This document shows, one piece after another, positions 31,674-44,594 of a stretch of 64,000 bases of DNA (position 1 is its first letter; every line of letters starts with the position of its first letter). Location: assembly GCA_973895155.1 (NCBI GenBank), contig OZ316893.1, positions 9,114,001 through 9,178,000 on the forward strand. The letters run 5' to 3'. The position numbers and the translations under genes were made by a program. The notes beneath the pieces were generated by a model. That model saw only the letters and a list, made by a program, of their open reading frames with translations, ran no database searches and was not told the origin of the DNA. This DNA comes from Marsupella aquatica. Its lineage: Eukaryota; Marchantiophyta.

Positions 31674-33187
31674 GCTGCATGCTCACCTGGGTGCCAATGG
31701 GAAAGAAACTGACAAGAAAAAGAAATGGCAGCCCCAAGGCTAGGAAATAAACGGTGCGAGGCAGAAATGTGTCGAATGTGTAAACACACAGAAAAATTGT
31801 CACAGAGAAAAACCGTCACCGGAGAAAAAGGACCCTTAAAACCACCAAATTGTCCCTTGTCGCACTTACCTATGTGTATACATAGGCGAAGCAAAGAATA
31901 AGGGAAAACGGGCCCCTAGAACGTGAAAGGAGGGCCCCCTTTACGTGTATACCTCGGGCCCCTTGTGGACCCGGAAACTGGCAGCAAAGGTATGCAAAAG
32001 TAGGTGGGACGGTCGTCGCACGGCGAAGGAGCAAGAAGGCCAAAAACTAAAAGAAAAGGGCCCCAATTAAGTGTATACACATGGGGGCAGGGCGTCGGCA
32101 GAAAAATGGTCGGCCGCAGTGCCCTATGCACATGCCCTCATGTGAGTCGAAAGACTCTGCAATCGTCGCGCAGCGGACGAGCGACCATGGAGGAACAGAA
32201 AAAGAAATAGAAGAAAAACGGCTTTGGCAAGGACGAAAGGAAAAGACGAGACCCAAGGCGAGGAAAAAGAAAAACGGGCCTTTAAGTGCTCTAGCCCTGC
32301 ATAGGGCTTTGCGCACCCTTCCCCTCCTCTAATGTTCCATAGGGCCTCGTGCCCTTGTCCTCGCCCCTGACAAAAGCACTCCCGTGTGAGGGAGTTTGAA
32401 TTGAACTCCCCTGAGTCCCCTCCCCTGGTTTAATGCTGCCTAGGGCCTCGTGCCCTTCTTTCGCTTCCCCCTCCCCTCCTTAATGCTTCATAGGGCCTCG
32501 TGCCCTCTCCTGGCACACTCGCGCTGCCTTATGCTCGGCTCCCCTTCCCCCATGCTTTAATTCTCCATAGGGCTTCGTGCCCTCTGTCCTCTCGCTTGCT
32601 TATGGCAGGGCAAAAAGAAAGGGAGTCGAGGCAGGAAAAACGGGCGAGAAAATGCCGAAAAAGGGAAGAAACATCCCGGATTGAGGAGGGACTACGGCCG
32701 GTAAAGGGAGATACAGCCGAGGCAAGGGCATGGTGCCCTATGCACGGCCTGTGCAGGGCGTCGCGAGGCAACAAAACGGGCTCAACGGCAGCCGTGGCCG
32801 AAAAGTGGCAACAAACACAAAACGGCCCCAAAAGCAGTCGAGGCAACGGTTGATGCAACGTCGGCAGCAGCAGGTTGTGGCGGGAATGTGAAGGGCCAGC
32901 GGCCTACAAACCACGGGTTGCAGTCGGGAGGTGGTCGTGCGGCAAACGGCAGTGACAGTCGGAAGCAGCAAAGGAGTCGCGGATGCAACCGGAAAGGGAA
33001 CTCCTGACCCCTTCGGAAGCATGGATATGTGTATACACTTAAGTATACACATAACCACATAAACCCATAACTTTCATTCCGTCGCTCCAATGTTCGTCAA
33101 AGAAATTGCAATGGCTTCACCAAAAATTGTCGAAATCGCCACGAGCAATCTTCTTCCCGTCACCGCTAACTCGACAGTTCTTCTTGA
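31674..33187 (-). other. Long untranslated leader of the retroelement
   Basis: About 1.5 kb between the 5' B segment and the gag ATG, GC-rich and without credible ORFs. It contains four copies of a 15-base inverted repeat, agggcctcgtgccct, at 32341, 32442, 32492 and 32569. It also holds four gtatac-centred sites (~31875, ~31947, ~32071, ~33029). No primer-binding site complementary to a common plant tRNA 3' end was recognised next to position 33187. The position fits a region for packaging or translational control. Confidence 0.6.
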
Positions 33188-33545
33188 ATAAAAGGCGTGA
33201 TAGAAACAAGTGTACTGAAATCGAATCGAAAACCGGTGAGATGCCAAGATCGGCCGGGAGCATCTAACGAATCACTGTGTGAATCCCGTGTACGGAACCG
33301 ACGAGCACTGTCTGAGCTCTGTCGACAGCAATTCAAGAAGAACTGAAAACCCACAAAGAAAGACATGCCCTAAGCAAGCAAAGTCCTGGCGTCACACTAA
33401 CAAACACATTTGCTTCAAGAACGGCCCAGACTTGCTACAAGAACATGTCGCTAACTCAGGTAGTACACTAGCCCTAACTACATACCTAGCGGGCATGAGA
33501 GGGACATGCCGATGTGCATAAGAGGCACTGTCCCTCAGCATGACA
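33188..33545 (-). repeat. B segment (358 bp) at the 5' end of the retroelement
   Basis: Same length as the B part of the complete repeat (23740-24097), with about seven substitutions. On the minus strand it begins TGTCATGC at the target duplication and ends ccttttat. The leader then starts directly, without the A segment. Confidence 0.88.
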
Positions 33546-33549
33546 GCCC

Positions 33550-35375
33550 GAGTAACGGTTTTATTTACATTTGATCGTATTCAAAATGTAAAATTTTCCT
33601 GGCAGCAATTTTTGATATGACATTGGTGAGTCAAGTCATAATGAAAACTCACGTATAATATGGCGAAGGATCTTGAAGAGACAGTCCTAATGAGCTCAGG
33701 ATTGTCACCATTCGGTAAGAATTAAGTAAGTAGTTTGAAAAATTGTAACCCGTGATTTCCAAACGTCTGGGACTATTTTGCAAGTTGCTCAAGTGCTAAT
33801 TTTTTTTATAGAAGAGTGAAGACAAAATCCTTTTTTGCTATCTGGTTCCAAAGTGTAAACTCTGCTTTTGCATATGACTCGGGTGTGCAATTTTGAGCCA
33901 TAAATCAAGTTCAATTTTTTTTCACAAAAAGTGCAGAATTGGTCTGATTTTTCACACCTGAGCACTTTTTCACAAAAACTTCATGGCAACATATTGTATT
34001 CCCCATTGGAATCCTGTTTGAAATGAACTAATTGCATTTTCTACAGAGGCTCCCCCTGTTTGGCCCAAGCATGGAAGTCTAGATTCTAGGCTGGAAATCT
34101 CCCGCTTGATTTGGTCTGGGAAAAGTCACTCTATAGGCTCGTTCTTGTAAAGGGCCTTAAAGTTCAATGGAGGGGCACGCAAAAGTTGCCCAAAGGACAA
34201 ACACTAAATTTAAATGAAGAGGGCAAATGTAACCCTCAAAAACTTAAAACCTAGACAAAAAAACAACAAAAGATAAAGATGAGTCAAAGTTGTAACTAAG
34301 TATGCAAGTGAGACATGTATGTACTCTAGAAGGCAAGTCTAAGGTGCACTAGTACCCATGCTTAGAGTATGATATGTGGATTGCTTGGGCACGTTGTAAC
34401 TTCATTGGAAGAGACATAGCTATTCAAAATGAAATTGAAGGCCTTATAAACCTCCACTACTGCCACAATGCTGTTATAGGCTTTGTAGCTGGGACAAACT
34501 GAAGTGAAACCCTCTTTCCACTTATATGGCAGGATCGAGTTACACCTGTGCTTAAATATGGAACAGGAAACTAGGCAGTCATATCTGGAAATCCTTAGGT
34601 CTCTCAAATTTCGAATGAAATTTGAAGATGTTCTTTCTTGTGAAAATCTTTCCAAGCTGCTTCTAAAAAGCCCTTAATTACAGGGCTTGCGTATCTTTAA
34701 TTTTCTAATTAAATGACATGCCCCACACCAATCTCAATATCAAGGTTCCACCTGCATTCTAGTTCTAATTCACCTGGTAATTATGGTCCATTGTGGCATT
34801 CCCACTTCACTCCAAGTTTGTGAGTGAGTGGATGGCATAGCCAAAGTTGACATTCATTCCAGTTGACGAGATGTGGCTTCAACAAGGTGTGGCGTCACCA
34901 GGGATAAAAATTGACAGTGGAGCACCAGTCCTGGCCTGGTACCTGGGATCCAACCCAGATCACATGATGAGAATGTTTTTTTGATAATTATGCATCCGTA
35001 GTGGCATTACTCTTGCTCTCCAATCGTAGTCTCTGAGAATACAGGAACCACTTGTTCACATAGCATTGTGTACCATACTGCCCTCAATTGAGTTTCAAGT
35101 GGCTATTATTGCCCATAATGCTTTCGTGAGAAATCAATACACTTAAATGGCCTGAGACATTCTAATTTTTACTAATTTTAGTGAAATAAAAGGAGACATT
35201 GCATGATGAAATCCAAATATTGAATGTGTATTGGTTTTCCATAAATGCCTTCAAAACACTGCAAAGAGAAAATTCGTAAAGGAGAGCACAGCCAAATTTG
35301 ACATTCAGGTACACGAGCTATGGCGTTCCAAAGTTGTTATGAAAGATAAAAGATAGCTAATGCAACTCAGTCCTG
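33550..35375. other. Gene-free spacer
   Basis: A/T-rich sequence between the retroelement and the tRNA gene. The longest frame (34362-34655, minus, 97 codons) has no recognisable domain and no splice context. Nothing else is supported. Confidence 0.5.
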
Positions 35376-35447
35376 CGCCGCTGCCGGGGATCGAACCCGG
35401 GTCACCCGCGTGACAGGCGGGAATACTTACCACTATACTACAACGAC
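35376..35447 (-). tRNA. tRNA-Asp (GTC anticodon)
   Basis: A 72-nt cloverleaf reads clearly on the minus strand. The acceptor strand gtcgttg pairs with cagcggc (with G-T pairs). The D-arm region contains tagtatagtggta (A box). The anticodon stem cccgc/gcggg encloses loop ctgtcac, giving anticodon GTC. The T arm ggttcgatcc is a perfect B box. There is no intron, and CCA is not encoded, as usual for a nuclear tRNA gene. Confidence 0.96.
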
Positions 35448-35845
35448 TAGATGCTGACATTCAACAGATTTAGCTATATATTTTCAATTTAAACCAATAG
35501 AGGGATCGAAACCACAGGGGATGTTACTTTAGCTCCAGTTTGGTTTTCCTAATAGAGCTTCTATTCGAGAATCTGCATCAGGAGGTATGATTCATTTGAG
35601 AAAGATCACTCGAGCCAGAATCAGCGGAAACACCCATTCGAACAGAGTTCTGCCCATCAGAGAGAGTTTGTCACGTGTTTTCCACGACATTCCTTGTTCG
35701 CCAGAACCCAGTAAGTCTGGTGGGCGAGAAAGATATCGTGTTTTCAAACGGGGCTTGCAAGATGAACTCGCTCTACACCAGCTGAATAGTCCTGGCCGGC
35801 ATTTCTCAACAGATTCTACATTCTGCCAACCAATCTCAACCCAAG

Positions 35846-35988
35846 CCTTCGTCCACCGGACACTTGACAGCACATTGAATGAGCCACCTTTACTGACTCA
35901 TATTGCATCTTCGCCTGTTAAGTGCTTTTACCGACTCAGATTCACTGTCCAATACCTGCCCTCCTAAGAACTAATGAACACAATCTGA
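35846..35988. repeat. 143-bp dispersed direct repeat, copy 1
   Basis: Begins ccttcgtccaccggacactt and ends aatgaacacaatctga. The second copy is at 36719-36860, about 870 bp away and ~90% identical. Confidence 0.85.
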
Positions 35989-36718
35989 ACACCACAGAAC
36001 AGTCACACCACAGAACAGCAAATTTGTCATGTGAAATTAAACCTTTTCAGTTGAATAGAAAGTACTTCATGTCTGAACTGGATGAGGATGAAACAGACTG
36101 TGGGCCACTTTATGCTGATATGCAAGACAGTCTCACACGCTGATTTTTCGCTCCTGGTACAGAGCTCTGCACACGCTGCAGTTGGCCCATGTATTTTCGA
36201 AAGGGCCCAAGTCCACAAAGTTCCTTGGCGATGCTGGTTCCTTGTCATTGCAAAGTATCTTTCCACAAATCAATTCTTCAGAGGCTCCGGTATTCCAAAA
36301 TGTAAGTGAAAGGGCTGCGGACCCAAACTCGGGATACAGGAAACCTACGTGGAAGTCCAATTCTTGGGTATAGGAAGCTTCTGATATTCTAGTAGCTTCT
36401 CTTGTTTTGTCTTGACAAAACTGTACTCAGCCTGCGGCTGAGGGAGACGGACATGAGAAGATAATACGGACAGCCCGGGTTCCAATGAGTTAAGCTTGAC
36501 ATATTCCAAAATGGGCCATGGGAGGGGCATGAAGGGACGAACAGAAGAGGAGCCTGTTTGGAGAGAGCATGTATCTATGATTAACAAGCGTCTATACTTC
36601 TTTATAATCCTGTCCTCTCGAGTGGTGGGTTGTTGGCAATGTAGATGGAAACTTCTACCATTCTGTTATCCATGGAAAACAACCTGAGCTTTCCCAGATT
36701 GAGTAAAAACTGAGCAAC

Positions 36719-36860
36719 CCTTCGTCCACCGGACACTTGACAGCACCTTGAACGAGCCACCTTTACTGACTCATATTGCATCTTCGCCTGTTCAGTGCTT
36801 GTACCAGCTTAATTCACAGTCGAAAACCTGCCCTCCTAAGAACTAATGAACACAGTCTGA
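36719..36860. repeat. 143-bp dispersed direct repeat, copy 2
   Basis: Second copy of the repeat at 35846-35988. Both lie in the flank downstream of the minus-strand PEX5 gene. No coding function is seen. Confidence 0.85.
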
Positions 36861-37401
36861 TATACTATTACAGGGCTACAATCTCTGGCATTTGTGCTAG
36901 ACTATTGACACCGCTTGGCAAGGAGGAGGGAAATAGTGAAAAGTTAGCAATACACACTTCCAGTCAGGAGAACCCGACTGACGCTGTGATGCACTAGTAG
37001 GACTGAAACATAGCTTCAATGACTAACAGCTGTCTACATGAATTCCATTCCTTTCAAAGACATGGATTTGATCCAAGTTACGATTTCTGACACTTGATTA
37101 TATCAGTACATTTAGAATATACAGGATTTCCTTCCAGAAACCAATACGGAATACAAGAAGCTCAATAAATTACAATACCACAGTAGCCCTGCACATCCTG
37201 GTATTCAACTGTTTTATGTAGCAATAACTACATATGCCAGAGATTTTTTGAGGGATGATCGAAAAACGGTAGAAGAACCACCGGAGGCATTACCTGTAAT
37301 GGAACCGTTCCTGTACTCAGGATGACCTAGCGGAAGCAGTGAACCCATTCTATCGATGACAACCCTCTTTACGATTACTACTTCTAAGAGAACATACGAT
37401 G

Positions 37402-40400
37402 CTACAAGGGATATTCCTTCTGTAGAACATCCAGTTGTCTGTTCTCGCAGGCATCCAACAAGTCCCGTCGAGCGGCTGTGCTGCTGCTAGAATACAAATG
37501 ACAAAAATTAGAATCCAGGAGAGTTCAATTCGAAAAAAGAATGAACTCTGAACAAACCGCCCATCTAATAGAACGAGATTCGAGAAAGTTACCTGAGAGA
37601 GATTCTCAAATAGTCCCAGACGTTATCTGCTTTTGGATTCATTACTAGTGCACGGACATAGTATCGTATTGATTCCTGATATCGACCCTGTGGAAGCAGC
37701 AGTAATATGAGAGCTAATACATTTCATGATAGGAATCGGAGATCTTACTACCCCTCAATCATGTTTCGATACAGTCACGTAAGACCGGGCGTATTGACAA
37801 AAATGGCCTGATCGCTCTGAGAAGAGGGAATGGTTTGACTCCGAAAGGAGAAAAAAGTAAGAAAAAAAAGGTGAGAAGGTACAGCCGATTCAAAATGAGC
37901 GTGGTAACATGCAATCTGGAAATGTATTGCATACTGCACGCCGCTTGCGAGCAGCAGGTGGAGAAGACTCATAGGTATACTTTCCGTCTATGAAAACATT
38001 GTCTTAGAATCGAAAATGAGCCTAACTGGGAAACATTTGTTTTGTCAATGCCTTTCAGTCTTTTGCTCATGCCTCCATACAACATTGATTTCAGGAATTC
38101 CACACAAAAAAGTGTAAGATCCTTAACAGACTTACCTGATTTGCATATCCTATGCCCATGTTTGACCACGCACGCACATAATTGGGTTTAAGGTCTAGCG
38201 CCTGCAGCACAATACCAGGTACAACATGAGATGACACAAACGGTGGCCAACTTTCAACCGCCTGTCGATCTGAGATTCAAGGGGGTAATTGCGGAACACG
38301 AAATAGAGCATGATCAGCAGTCAGTACATAGAATAAAAACTCAACTATACACGCTGTAGCTCACCTCCTAGAACAAACGTTCGAATCTCAATCAAGTCAA
38401 TGTACGAAACGTATAAAGCAACAAACCTGTTGATAAGCGTAAATTGCATCCACACTACGAGCACTGTTGGCTTGTGTCGCCCCCAATTTATTCCACAATG
38501 AATAGTCACGAGGCTTCAGCTTAAGAGCTGTTTGAAAACTGTCAATGGCCCTATCGTACTCGCGAGATAGGTTGTATAGAACCCCAAGAACTGTATGTAC
38601 GTCTCCATCTTCTGGTGAGATGAAAGCAGCCTTATGCACCATTGCCGTTACCTGCATCATCATATGGCAGCAGAAACAAATTACTAGCGGCAGTTAAATG
38701 AAGGTAAGAAGTGGGCCCACTGTTCATATACCGTACCACAAACTTCAACGAAAAGATAAGATAGCAATAAAACCGTCAAAATTGTATGTTGAGCACATGC
38801 ACCAGCTCACAACAACCACAAGGCACTTTGCTAATTAAGAACGAACATCGAATCACAGAATAAAGGACTAAAATACGCCACTGTATTCATGAACCAAAAA
38901 TGAAGGTTCTAGGTACTAGTTTCAGGGACACACAGATAATGTTTTTCTTTAAGAAACTTTCAAAAAACAAATTCTTAAGAAACTTTCAAACTCCATCACC
39001 CAAGCAGACTCTCCAAATTCCCACATATCACTCGCCCGTCCGCCAATTTGTTTTCAATGGGTTTCACGGGTGATCGGTTATATCGTTTGAATAATATTTA
39101 GTCATGATAACACATTTAATCTTATTCTGAGCCATCGTTTTCTAGCTGATTATCACGATCTAACGACTTGGGAACCCGCAACCACCAAGCAAATCGGAGA
39201 AAATCTTATCACGTGTTATACCTTGCCCCAATAGACGTTGAGAACTCAAGGAAAAAAATCCACAAAAGTACTTACCTCAGCATGGTTCAGAGGCTCGTTA
39301 GGATTTGGTGAAACAAGGCTGCCATATCTAGGGTGATTTTGCAGCCAACCTCGCAGATATCGCAAAGCTTCTGTCTGTTCCAATTCTGCAAAAGTTCACA
39401 TCAACTTGTTATTCCGATGATGCATTTTGCAGTAAGACGTCATCTTCAGTCGATTTCAAGATCAAAGAGCCAATAAAGATTGCATTCCAAGCCCATGGAC
39501 CTCAATGAGTAGAATTGCCAGGCGCAATTTCATGCCTTTCCATTCAAGAAAAGAAAGCCACCAAAGGGCCAACCATATCAAATGCATCACAGTCGTCCAA
39601 CATCAGAATACTGTCAGATAATCTCTTTCATGATACAACTTCGTGTGCCTGTCCCTTAAAACAACGTGTCCTTCGAGGACTGATTGCTAAATATCTCGTT
39701 TGATCCCTAAATATCAAGAATCTGGAATATAGTCTAGCCTTAAAAGACTTCCTTAGAAGGCGTTCTTGTGTCCACTACACACACCCAAAAATAACTAAAA
39801 CGACCTCATGCACAAAGAACAGAGACAGCGAGATGCACCATTTGTGTGACCAACACCCAACGCCAAAAGCACCTCCAAGTTGGTAGGGTCAGCATCTCTT
39901 GCTCGTATCATTGAAGCAATGGCCTACACATACACAATGAAAGTGATTATATTCCCTGAGCGATCAGAGACGACACTTCGCGCAATAATCAGACTCAATA
40001 GCCAGTTCCGCCATTGAAATCAAGGGCTCAGACATTTGCTCTTTCGAAAGATAATCATTATAATAATCCTAATCACCTATATCCTTACTACGATCGGTTC
40101 CAGATTCGATCATCAACAACTCGTGATACTAACATTATCGCCAGTTCGTCTACCTCCAGGACGGTAGACAACGAGACAGTTTGAATGATAGTACTTCCTG
40201 ATTCATTCCGTCTAAAGGTTCAGAATCAGGAGTGAAGGATCTTTTGAATGTATCTGTCAGCCATTCCAAGGTCAACCCTTTTTTGGTAAAAGTGAAACAC
40301 GGTCAGTACCTATCCCTACGCAAACACATACCTGCTTGTCATCATCATTTTCTGCATGGGTGATGCCAAGTAAACGCCAGCCTTCAGCATTGTCAGGATT

Positions 40401-43400
40401 CTTCATGACTTCAGCTTCTAAAGCGAGAACTGCTTCACTAAGCAAACCTCGACGGAAGAGTTCTTGGCCTTCTTTCAAAGGGTTTGGGTGGCCTACATAC
40501 GGATTCTGATCTGCAAACACATAGATCCATTTTGAAGAGCTTCCACCCAATTCTGCTGCCTGCTCCTGCACAAACCTGCACAGCGAAATATCCAGGTAAA
40601 ATAAGTTGACCGGGTATCTATCCAAGTCAAACAAGCACAAGGCGGTTAGAAAAATATAGGGCTAACAACGGAATGAGTTTGCTTATTGGCTATCTCCTTG
40701 TGCCACTGGAACGATAGATGAAACTTACTTCTCATAAGAATCTAACCAGCTGTGATGAGAACCGTCTCCATATAGATTATTGGTGACTTGATCAGAAAAT
40801 TCATCTGCCCAGTCTTGTACATGGAGGCGAGAAAAGTCATTGACCCAATCATCAGTTGTTGAGGGACCCTCTTGATCGCGGGAAAATTCATTTGCCCATG
40901 TATCACCACGATGTTGATGCTGTCAGCAAGTACAAAATGGTTCTTAGTATGTGGACGATAGAGTCCATCAAACAACATTTTTGTAGTTGGGCAGTGCGAA
41001 GAGACGATACCCAACATCAAAGTGCTCTTCAATAGTTTAAACCAGGTCGGCATCCAGTGCTACAAAGAGAAATGTAAAGTACAATCCCTCATTTAACGAC
41101 GCACTGTAAATGAAAGTCATATCAAAGTTTAGAAAGATAGTAACTTCCGATTTAAGAATTTCGTCTCGAAGGGCAGCACACAGGTACTATATCACGTACC
41201 TCTCGAGCAAACTCAGAGCCCCAAGTTCCAGGTACATGATGCTGCTGCTCGAATTCAGTAGCCCAGCCATTTTCAGCACTTGGCTTCACCTGGTTGTCTT
41301 CCACAATCAGCTCTCCCCTGCTCATTTTAGAAACGAACTGAAGGAACTTGGAGTTCTGCAAGAAATAGTTTCATTTAGCAGTGTCACATTAACAAGTCTA
41401 GCGCAGTTCTGCAAGAAATCTCTTTCTTGACACCAAAATGCCTGGATACACTTAGTCATACCTGAAACTTTGGGTCTTGATTTTGCGACAAAGTTTGTAC
41501 CAATGAATGGGTCTCCGCCAGTGCTCCAACGTTGCCCAACTCTCCATTTCTGTACTGCCCTCTAGTTGCCATCTGCTGTCGATGCTGAACAACCCCCCGA
41601 AAAACAGAAGAAAAAAAAAACAAAGGAGAGTGAGATGGCTTTACGAATTGAGGACACCTGTAGTATGCCCGCAAATCTCATCTTCATAACATAAATATTG
41701 CATAAGGAATAACTCAAAAGACATTGTGAGGGCTTGCAATTTGGACGAGCATTGGAAGGCACAAACCTCACCAAACTGGTCCACCCATGCATCAGCATTA
41801 GGATGAGAATGAAACTCTTCCGCCCAAGCTCCAGGTCCAGATACTTGTCTATACTGTTGATTGAAATCTTGAGCCCACTGATCATGCACTACACCTTTGT
41901 TGGGTGTCATTTGAGATTCATTCCAGTATCCCTGAAGTTCTGAATGCCGACCGCCCATTGGCCCTTGAAACCTAACATCATTTTCAATATCCAATGACTG
42001 CAATAAGGCATTCACCTGCATCACCAGTGTCTTCTTAGAAGGTGAAGTCCAAGTAACTTCGCTAAGGACTTCTGCTCCTTGTTGGGCGCTTATATGCTTT
42101 TAATTATTACATCCTTAAGTAAAATATGGTTCTTCCATCTGCGAATTGAGGACATAGTAACAAAAAGATAAAATGTCGAAGTTACGACTGCTTACTTGGG
42201 CATTGACAAACTCATCGCCCCTTTCTGCAAAAATATGTCTTGACATAATACAGCTACGGTCCCGTATTCGACACTTGTCAGCTTGAGATAGTCCAAGATC
42301 AGGTATAGGGACTGGATGTAATGGATCCGCTGCACGGTCACTCATCAGAAAAGTACGTAGCAATGTTGATAACATCCGTTGTGGTGGTGCTGCGGAAAAA
42401 CAGCAGATTTGTCAGGTCTTATTGCTACGACCACATTCGTAACGCTTTCCGAATACATTCGCCAGGAAACGACTTCATCAAAAGAATGAAAGTGTGAATC
42501 TTCAGACACCGATCTGCCGCGCAACATCTTGAGTGAAGTAAAGAAGTTAACCAAGGACATCATGCACTAAAATATCAAACTTCACCCCTGAACATAGGAA
42601 CAAGAAATTGGTCTTTGACTGGAAGAGCACACCAACCATCTAAATTAAATGGCTGCGGAGGTACAGAACCAGGCGCTTGCCCGTAAATGCGCTCTAACTC
42701 AGCAAGAGGTGGGATACGTCCATCTATGGCGTCACCCCAAGCGTCAGCAAATCCTGGTTGGTCCACCCCGTTAAAGCTCGCAAAGTATTGTGAGCTCTGT
42801 AACACAAATCGATTACTCAGCATTCTGATCCAGATGTAAATGTCTTCCAACAATTTTTTGCGAACTCAATTCGTACACAAAGGCAACAGTTAAGGTAAAC
42901 ATGTCATTCTCTCATAGCCACTAGTCGCAAAGGAACCATAAAGCAAATGAAAACTTGAATATATATATCATTGGACACATTCCAACTTCAGTGGATCGTT
43001 CCCTAATTCATGATCACTCACACAGCAGCAGTGTAAGGTTGGGAAAGTGGCCATATGCTGTAGTGAATTGACAGCAACTTGCTAAAGCATCAATTACACG
43101 ATACAGTATTAAGGTCCATCATTGGAGATGTTTTCCAAACAACCCAGAGAACATTAGCACAGGTTACAAGTATCAACACAGTGACCCACAGTAGGGAGGA
43201 AGCCTTAATCAAACGCTCTAGGAGAACTGTCCAGTTGCAAGCATTGTCCACAGTGTTTGCACCTTGTCAAGCAATTTGGTTATCATATCTCCTTCAAACC
43301 TCTTTATCAAAGTCCGAGGGCACAGGGATCAATAGTAAGGACATACCGATGGCAAACTCCGACCGTAAGCACGATCAAATTCCGATCCTGGTAGAGAGCT

Positions 43401-44594
43401 CAAAGGACCACCACCCAACTCTCCTGATGACTGCCCTGGTCCTCCCAATCCCGGCAATTCCCGCAATCTCTCCTGCAGAACGATAAGGAACCAATGAAAT
43501 TGAGCCTCCCATAAGCATCTTGCATCCGATCCAAATTGGACTGACAACCTAGATACAGAAGGTTGGAAATACGCCGGTGAGGGCGTTTAAACGGATGTGA
43601 AGTAGCCTCAGTGGAAGAACAATAAATTTGGACGAATACAGAAAATGCATGAATCAGTGAAGCCCAAACTCCCGAGAGAAACCATTGCTGCCATTAAGAG
43701 CAGGAATGAAGCACCTAAAAAGAATTATATAAAGCCATTCTTGCTACCTTCATTACAAAATCAAATCCTGAGAATAATTATAAGATCATATTCTTGGTGC
43801 CCCACATTTCAAGTATTAATTAATGTCTTAACAGCAAGCATATGCTCAAAGGCCTGAGAGAAGTACTGAACAGAGCTTGCTAATCAAGACAGCAAAATTT
43901 GGTGATATTTTGTGCTTAGGGTGAAACAGATATGACCTTTCACAGCATTGTACAAACGAAGGACACTCGCCCAAAGCTTTCCCCTGACATTCCCAATTCT
44001 GTAGCCCTAATACTCTCCAGTGAAGAGTAGAATTTTGTACTTCTTCACTACTAGCATAAGGAAATGGAGATTCAGGGTCTGCTGATGGGAATAAAATCCT
44101 GCTACTAGTTAACCCTCTGAGTCGTTAATACCTCTGGGTCATGCATCGCGGGATGTAATGGCAGCTAAACTGACCACCCGAAGAAAGAGAGAAAGAATAA
44201 ATCAAGCCCACAAGCTAGCAAACGGCACTTTCTCAGCAATTTCCCAACTCCTTCAAACCAACCTTCCCGTAAGCTTTGCAAGCCGAAAAACAGCGCAAAC
44301 TCGGCGAAGTAGACGATTCCCCAGCTCTAGCCAGAGGAATCTATGAACCAATCCGTTCATTCTCTCCCCAAGAAGCAGGAGATCGAAGCTGCTCTAAACC
44401 CTAGATACAGAGGACGGAAAGCCCCACTCGACCTGACCTTACCAGCTCACGGAAATTCAACGCACCTGAGTCTTCGAAGCAGTCCCCAGCATAGAATTGG
44501 CGAATCCACCAAGCGGATTTGCAGAGGACGAAGCTGCCGAAGGATCCGGAACCGCACAGGCACCGCCTCCCATCACGAGATCCCTCATCGCCAT
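37402..44594 (-). CDS. PEX5: Peroxisomal targeting signal 1 receptor PEX5, 15 predicted exons
   Basis: Cytosolic shuttling receptor that binds C-terminal PTS1 signals and docks at the peroxisome membrane. Predicted exons, 5' to 3': 44466-44594, 43347-43472, 42586-42796, 42196-42389, 41767-42015, 41462-41584, 41200-41355, 40729-40919, 40332-40575, 39839-39923, 39276-39385, 38427-38651, 38136-38201, 37593-37687, 37402-37480. They join in frame to ~760 residues, slightly longer than typical plant PEX5. The start MAMRDLV and the conserved Cys13 (ACAVP), the recycling ubiquitination site in the family, fix the N terminus. Diaromatic WxxxF/Y docking motifs are abundant: WAQDF, WAEEF, WVDQF, WATEF, WGSEF, WANEF, WVNDF, WADEF and WLDSY. 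The C-terminal ~290 residues are TPR repeats ([51 protein letters not shown]). The protein ends EYPL. Confidence 0.95.

Larger units (their letters stand above)
23565..33545 (-). mobile_element. Ty3/gypsy-type retroelement encoding a DNA methyltransferase and a PHD finger
   Basis: A 9,981-bp insertion. It is flanked by a 4-bp duplication GCCC (23561-23564 and 33546-33549), with outer ends TGTC...GACA. Read on the minus strand it holds a 358-bp repeat segment B, a ~1.5-kb leader, gag, pol and an integrase-PHD frame. A G7 tract follows, then the 175-bp segment A, the dinucleotide gc, and a complete 533-bp B+A repeat. Domain order (protease, methyltransferase, RT, RNase H, integrase) places it with Ty3/gypsy elements plus an inserted methyltransferase. 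The repeat order B-internal-A-gc-B-A is not that of an ordinary LTR element. B copies differ by ~2% and A copies by ~1%, so the insertion is fairly recent. No primer-binding site complementary to a tRNA 3' end was recognised. Confidence 0.9.

Noticed and set aside
32500-33090. Arg/Lys-rich ORFs in the retroelement leader
   Set aside because: Low-complexity frames in GC-rich leader on both strands, without start context or similarity.
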